A DNA stretch of 7,982 nt from Bacteroidota bacterium. GTDB taxonomy: Bacteria > Bacteroidota > Ignavibacteria > Tepidaquicellales > Tepidaquicellaceae. Position 1 is the first letter of the stretch. Each line of letters opens with the position of its first letter. Shown here in pieces: positions 6,367-7,982 of the stretch. The DNA lies in assembly GCA_023429265.1 (NCBI GenBank), contig JAEYVS010000171.1, forward strand, positions 1-7,982, read 5' to 3'. The translations under genes were made by a program, and so were the position numbers. The notes beneath the pieces were generated by a model. That model saw only the letters and a list, made by a program, of their open reading frames with translations. It was not told the origin of the DNA and made no database searches.

Positions 6367-6402
6367 ATTCCCAAGTTGGGGCTTGGGAATGAGTTTTTTA
6401 AA
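6367..6402 (+). repeat. ATTCCCAAG hairpin with the 24-nt direct repeat, copy 2
   Basis: ATTCCCAAG (6367-6375) pairs perfectly with CTTGGGAAT (6382-6390) across the 6-nt loop TTGGGG. The right arm and following bases (6379-6402) are identical to 5073-5096. The T6 run after the right arm also makes it a possible plus-strand terminator, though no plus-strand gene ends nearby. Confidence 0.72.
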
Positions 6403-6406
6403 ATAT

Positions 6407-6458
6407 TTCTGATTTACACTTATTAATTCTTAATTGCACTAAATGTTGTTTGCTACGC
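6407..6458 (+). repeat. About 52-bp direct repeat, copy B
   Basis: Second copy of the 6234-6288 segment: TTCTGATTTACACTTATT, then AATTCTTAATTGCACTAA, TGTTGTT and GCTACGC. Here the GGTGAC portion of the stem-loop is missing and the sequence runs into the next inverted repeat. Confidence 0.7.
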
Positions 6459-6460
6459 GT

Positions 6461-6513
6461 TTCCCAAGTCGGATTCACCGACCAATACATTTGAGGACAA
6501 GATTTGGGAACGA
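6461..6513 (+). repeat. TTCCCAA/TTGGGAA inverted repeat with an inner hairpin
   Basis: Outer arms TTCCCAA (6461-6467) and TTGGGAA (6504-6510, followed by CGAG) enclose a hairpin GTCGG-ATTCA-CCGAC (6468-6482). The outer arms relate it to the hairpin at 6367, with a longer and different interior. Confidence 0.6.
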
Positions 6514-6538
6514 GGATGAAAAAGTTTATTGCTGCTAT

Positions 6539-6556
6539 AGTCTAAACCCCTCTGTC
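6539..6556 (+). repeat. AGTCTAAACCCCTCTGTC repeat, copy 2
   Basis: Identical to 6346-6363. It continues into a GC-rich segment of about 35 bp (GCGAGTGACCGCTCG and onwards) that leads to the palindrome at 6592. Confidence 0.75.
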
Positions 6557-6591
6557 GCGAGTGACCGCTCGATTCCTCGCGGGCCGCGACT

Positions 6592-6615
6592 TCTCCCCTT
6601 TGTACAAAGGGGAGA
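6592..6615. repeat. 24-bp perfect palindrome with TTTGTACAAA centre
   Basis: TCTCCCCTTTGT (6592-6603) and ACAAAGGGGAGA (6604-6615) are exact reverse complements with no spacer. As RNA it would form a stem of up to ten pairs with a tight loop; as DNA it is a symmetric site. It lies 17 bp before a poly-T-rich stretch. Confidence 0.75.
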
Positions 6616-6639
6616 TTTAGTGCAAAGATACCCTTTTTG

Positions 6640-6680
6640 TTTTTGGTGACGCTTCGCCTAAATACCAACAACGGTGGGAA
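6640..6680 (+). repeat. GTTGGTGACGC stem-loop repeat, copy 3 (degenerate)
   Basis: TTTTTGGTGACGCTTCGCCT, then AAA and TACCAACAACGGTGGGAA. It keeps the loop of copy 1 almost intact, while the stem now needs a G-T pair. Loop conservation with a drifting stem differs from what simple decay would give. Confidence 0.65.
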
Positions 6681-6716
6681 GTTGTTTAAATACGTTCCCA
6701 ATTGCATTGTGGTAAG

Positions 6717-6738
6717 GGCGAGGTCGCGTGACCTCGCC
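6717..6738. repeat. GGCGAGGTC hairpin
   Basis: GGCGAGGTC (6717-6725) pairs perfectly with GACCTCGCC (6730-6738) around GCGT. Strong 9-bp GC-rich stem with no T run on either side, so not a standard terminator. Single copy in this window. Confidence 0.7.
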
Positions 6739-6774
6739 TGCGATAATTTTGGTGAACGAAGTTATTTTTCATAG

Positions 6775-6811
6775 CTTGTTAACCCTCCCCTTACCCCTCC
6801 CCAGGAGGGGA
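6775..6811 (-). repeat. CCCTCCCC hairpin unit at the 3' end of the HPr gene, copy 2
   Basis: CTTGTTAACCCTCCCCT is followed by CCCCTCC (6794-6800), CCA and GGAGGGG (6804-6810). It matches the unit at 5170-5205 except for the loop and a few bases, and sits 14 bp after the HPr stop codon in the same orientation. Possibly a transcript-end structure for the HPr operon. Confidence 0.7.
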
Positions 6812-6824
6812 AAAATTATTGTGA

Positions 6825-7091
6825 TTACACTTCATCGAATCCGCGTTCGAAGAAATCGAGCATATCTTCTGCAAGTTTTTCTTCATCTTCGCCTTCGAAT
6901 TTTAGAGTGAGGGTAGACCCCTGTTCCGCGGCAAGTGTCATTACCCCAATGATGCTTTTGCCGTTTACTTCGAAGCCATTTTTGGCGATGTAGAAATCGG
7001 ATCTGTATTTAGCTGCAATTTTTACGATAGCCGACGCAGGGCGCGTATGCATACCGGCTTTATTTTTAATAACTACGTCTTTTACTATCAA
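6825..7091 (-). CDS. ptsH: Phosphocarrier protein HPr
   Basis: An 88-residue HPr. In the sugar phosphotransferase system it passes phosphate from enzyme I to sugar-specific enzymes. In many bacteria without sugar transport by that system it is instead a regulatory carrier. The active His15 sits in AGMHTRPAS (12-20), and the regulatory Ser46 in NGKSIIGVMTLAA (43-55), the site used by HPr kinase/phosphorylase. Length and both motifs are standard. The start appears to be TTG at 7091: the frame has a stop (TAA) a few codons upstream and no ATG, and MIVKDVVIKNKAG matches the usual N terminus. It is the last gene of a minus-strand run, 15 nt after the membrane-protein gene, and is followed by a GC-rich hairpin unit. 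No enzyme I or HPr kinase gene is in this window, so its role here cannot be settled. Confidence 0.94.
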   Translation of the reverse strand: MIVKDVVIKNKAGMHTRPASAIVKIAAKYRSDFYIAKNGFEVNGKSIIGVMTLAAEQGSTLTLKFEGEDEEKLAEDMLDFFERGFDEV

Positions 7092-7106
7092 GGTCTCTGT
7101 ACTGCA

Positions 7107-7691
7107 TTAAATTAGTAAAAAGAATAAAATATCAATTAAAATTATTCCCGCAATTATAAACGTCAGATACCTGAAATAATTCCTTAAATAAGCACCGCTC
7201 AAAACTACCTTATCCATAAACAGGGAAACCATCCACAGAATGAAGAAAAAACCGGCGCATAGAATAATGAACGGAGACATTAAAATCGCAGAAACATCCA
7301 AAGCAAAGTCCAGAGTAAGTAAAGCAACAGATGCAGAGAGAATGAAATTGAACCTTTCATCATCTGACAGCGGCTGCTTAATTTCATTTTTCACATCCGA
7401 AAAAACCAACCGGCTAATCCAAAAGAATATTAACGCAAATGCAATGAGATTCAGGATATAGATACCGCCTTCATTCACGTAGGACATATAATCCACGGTG
7501 ACATAATCAGGTGGAATGAACCAGAGAAAATCAACCCCCGATAAAAAATACAGCAGTGCCCTGAGAAAAAGAACAAAGTAAGTAACAGCAAACAGTATCA
7601 ATATCTGACCGCGGCGATTGATATCGATCCACGGCTGAGTCTTATCTTTCACATATTCGAGGCTCTGTCTCATATCACTCATAGCACTCAT
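7107..7691 (-). CDS. Five-segment membrane protein of unknown function
   Basis: A 194-residue protein I do not recognise. After a hydrophilic N terminus of about 25 residues (MSDMRQSLEYVKDKTQPWID), five hydrophobic spans are seen at about 30-50, 76-97, 115-137, 138-159 and 174-194. A polar loop (FSDVKNEIKQPLSDDERF) follows the second, and the protein ends in the last span (FFLLI). No metal, nucleotide or catalytic motif is visible. ATG at 7691 is preferred: it follows the stop of the polyprenyl synthetase gene by 4 nt, with GAAGAAG about 11 nt upstream as a weak ribosome site. A TTG at 7712 would add seven residues and overlap that gene by 17 nt; in-frame ATGs at 7682 and 7673 are also possible. 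It lies between an isoprenoid enzyme and HPr in a tight operon, which suggests co-expression but does not reveal a role. Confidence 0.8.
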   Translation of the reverse strand: MSAMSDMRQSLEYVKDKTQPWIDINRRGQILILFAVTYFVLFLRALLYFLSGVDFLWFIPPDYVTVDYMSYVNEGGIYILNLIAFALIFFWISRLVFSDVKNEIKQPLSDDERFNFILSASVALLTLDFALDVSAILMSPFIILCAGFFFILWMVSLFMDKVVLSGAYLRNYFRYLTFIIAGIILIDILFFLLI

Positions 7692-7695
7692 AGCA

Positions 7696-7982
7696 TTAGG
7701 AGCTTCTTCCAATTAGCATTTGAGAAAACCACTCAAGCATTTTTTTAGATTCGGAATCCCGGATACTGCTCAGATACTCCCCGGCTTTCTCTGTATAGAA
7801 TTCCACCTGAGACCGGGTGTCATCAATTACTCCGAGAGCGGAGTAGAGTTCCTTAACCGAAGGTATATCCTCAACCGTTACGGGAATTGCCCCATTTTTT
7901 GATACAACTCTTTTAAGAAGAGCAGTTTGAGCGGGGTCATCTGCTTTTGCAAGAGCATTGAGAAGAAGGTATGTTTTTTTAC
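7696..7982 (-). CDS. Polyprenyl diphosphate synthase, C-terminal end (runs off the right edge)
   Basis: The last 94 residues of an all-trans polyprenyl synthetase, which joins isopentenyl diphosphate units to an allylic diphosphate to make precursors for quinones, carotenoids or cell-wall lipid carriers. The visible part starts in the KKTYLL motif near the end of the catalytic core. A helical tail follows, with IPSVKELYSALGVIDDTRSQ (about 40-59), then EFYTEKAGEYLSSIRDSES and the end LEWFSQMLIGRSS. This tail style (ELYxxLGI, then KLMxRE-like end) is typical of the farnesyl/geranylgeranyl synthases of the Bacteroidota group. Both Asp-rich motifs lie outside the window, so product chain length cannot be judged. 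Stop is TAA at 7698-7696, 4 nt before the next gene, in one operon with the membrane protein and HPr. Confidence 0.88.
   Translation of the reverse strand, partial: KKTYLLLNALAKADDPAQTALLKRVVSKNGAIPVTVEDIPSVKELYSALGVIDDTRSQVEFYTEKAGEYLSSIRDSESKKMLEWFSQMLIGRSS

Larger units (their letters stand above)
6193..6824. other. Repeat mosaic between the HPr and M15 genes
   Basis: A stretch of 632 bp with no credible gene. It is packed with hairpins and duplicated segments from at least six families: the TTCTGATT-ACACTTAT pair (6234, 6407), the GTTGGTGACGC stem-loops (6270, 6640) and the TCTAAACCCCTCTGTC pair (6346, 6539). It also has TTCCCAAG/CTTGGGAA inverted repeats (6367, 6461), two strong GC-rich palindromes (6592, 6717) and the CCCTCCCC hairpin unit (6775). 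The first 40 bp (6193-6233) are AT-rich and should hold the promoter of the M15 gene, but no clear boxes were found. Confidence 0.75.

Noticed and set aside
6193..6824. Possible CRISPR array
   Set aside because: Repeats are of several unrelated kinds, unequal spacing and two or three copies each; no regular repeat-spacer pattern.
6443..6910. Small open frames in and beside the repeat mosaic (6443-6649, 6453-6707, 6728-6910)
   Set aside because: They consist of translated palindromes and repeats on opposite strands, or overlap HPr; no start signal or recognisable protein.
7240..7902. Plus-strand open frames at 7240-7461 and 7720-7902
   Set aside because: They are antisense to the membrane protein and to the polyprenyl synthetase tail, which have better support.

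Overview
The window looks like chromosomal DNA from a bacterium of the FCB group (Bacteroidota, Ignavibacteriota and relatives), most likely an Ignavibacteria-like lineage. The main evidence is a secreted subtilase ending in a type IX secretion sorting domain with the phrase NYPNPFNPATKI. The polyprenyl synthetase tail is also of the form seen in that group, and canonical Shine-Dalgarno sites are scarce throughout. This placement is inferred from protein style, not from a marker gene.

Left end (1-1321). A minus-strand pair runs from an Lrp/AsnC-type regulator (538-1026) into the N-terminal third of a type I glutamine synthetase (1-521, cut by the window edge), with a 16-nt gap. The regulator has no ATG, GTG or TTG that yields a whole protein; ATT at 1026 gives a normal 162-aa Lrp. 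Two perfect palindromes built on CCTTA/TAAGG, centred 31 bp apart, sit over its start and probable promoter. The unit reads as a self-regulated nitrogen/amino-acid switch that carries glnA with it.

Centre (1322-4733). A 961-aa secreted S8 protease with a complete catalytic set is followed by a textbook intrinsic terminator. tadA (tRNA adenosine deaminase) follows almost without a gap.

Repeat-rich section (4734-6824). Two gene-free stretches, 4734-5205 and 6193-6824, are mosaics of short palindromic and direct repeats. Between them lies a minus-strand gene for a secreted M15-type zinc peptidase whose C-terminal domain looks like a degenerate sorting domain. Several repeat families occur on both sides of that gene. 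A paired GC-rich hairpin unit sits just after the stop codons of both the M15 gene and the HPr gene.

Right end (6825-7982). A compact minus-strand operon holds the C-terminal end of a polyprenyl diphosphate synthase, a five-segment membrane protein of unknown function, and HPr with both His15 and Ser46. Gaps are 4 and 15 nt.

No CRISPR array, tRNA, rRNA, transposase gene or phage gene was seen. The observations most worth a second look are the Lrp-glnA control region with its odd start codon, and the repeat mosaic around the M15 peptidase.
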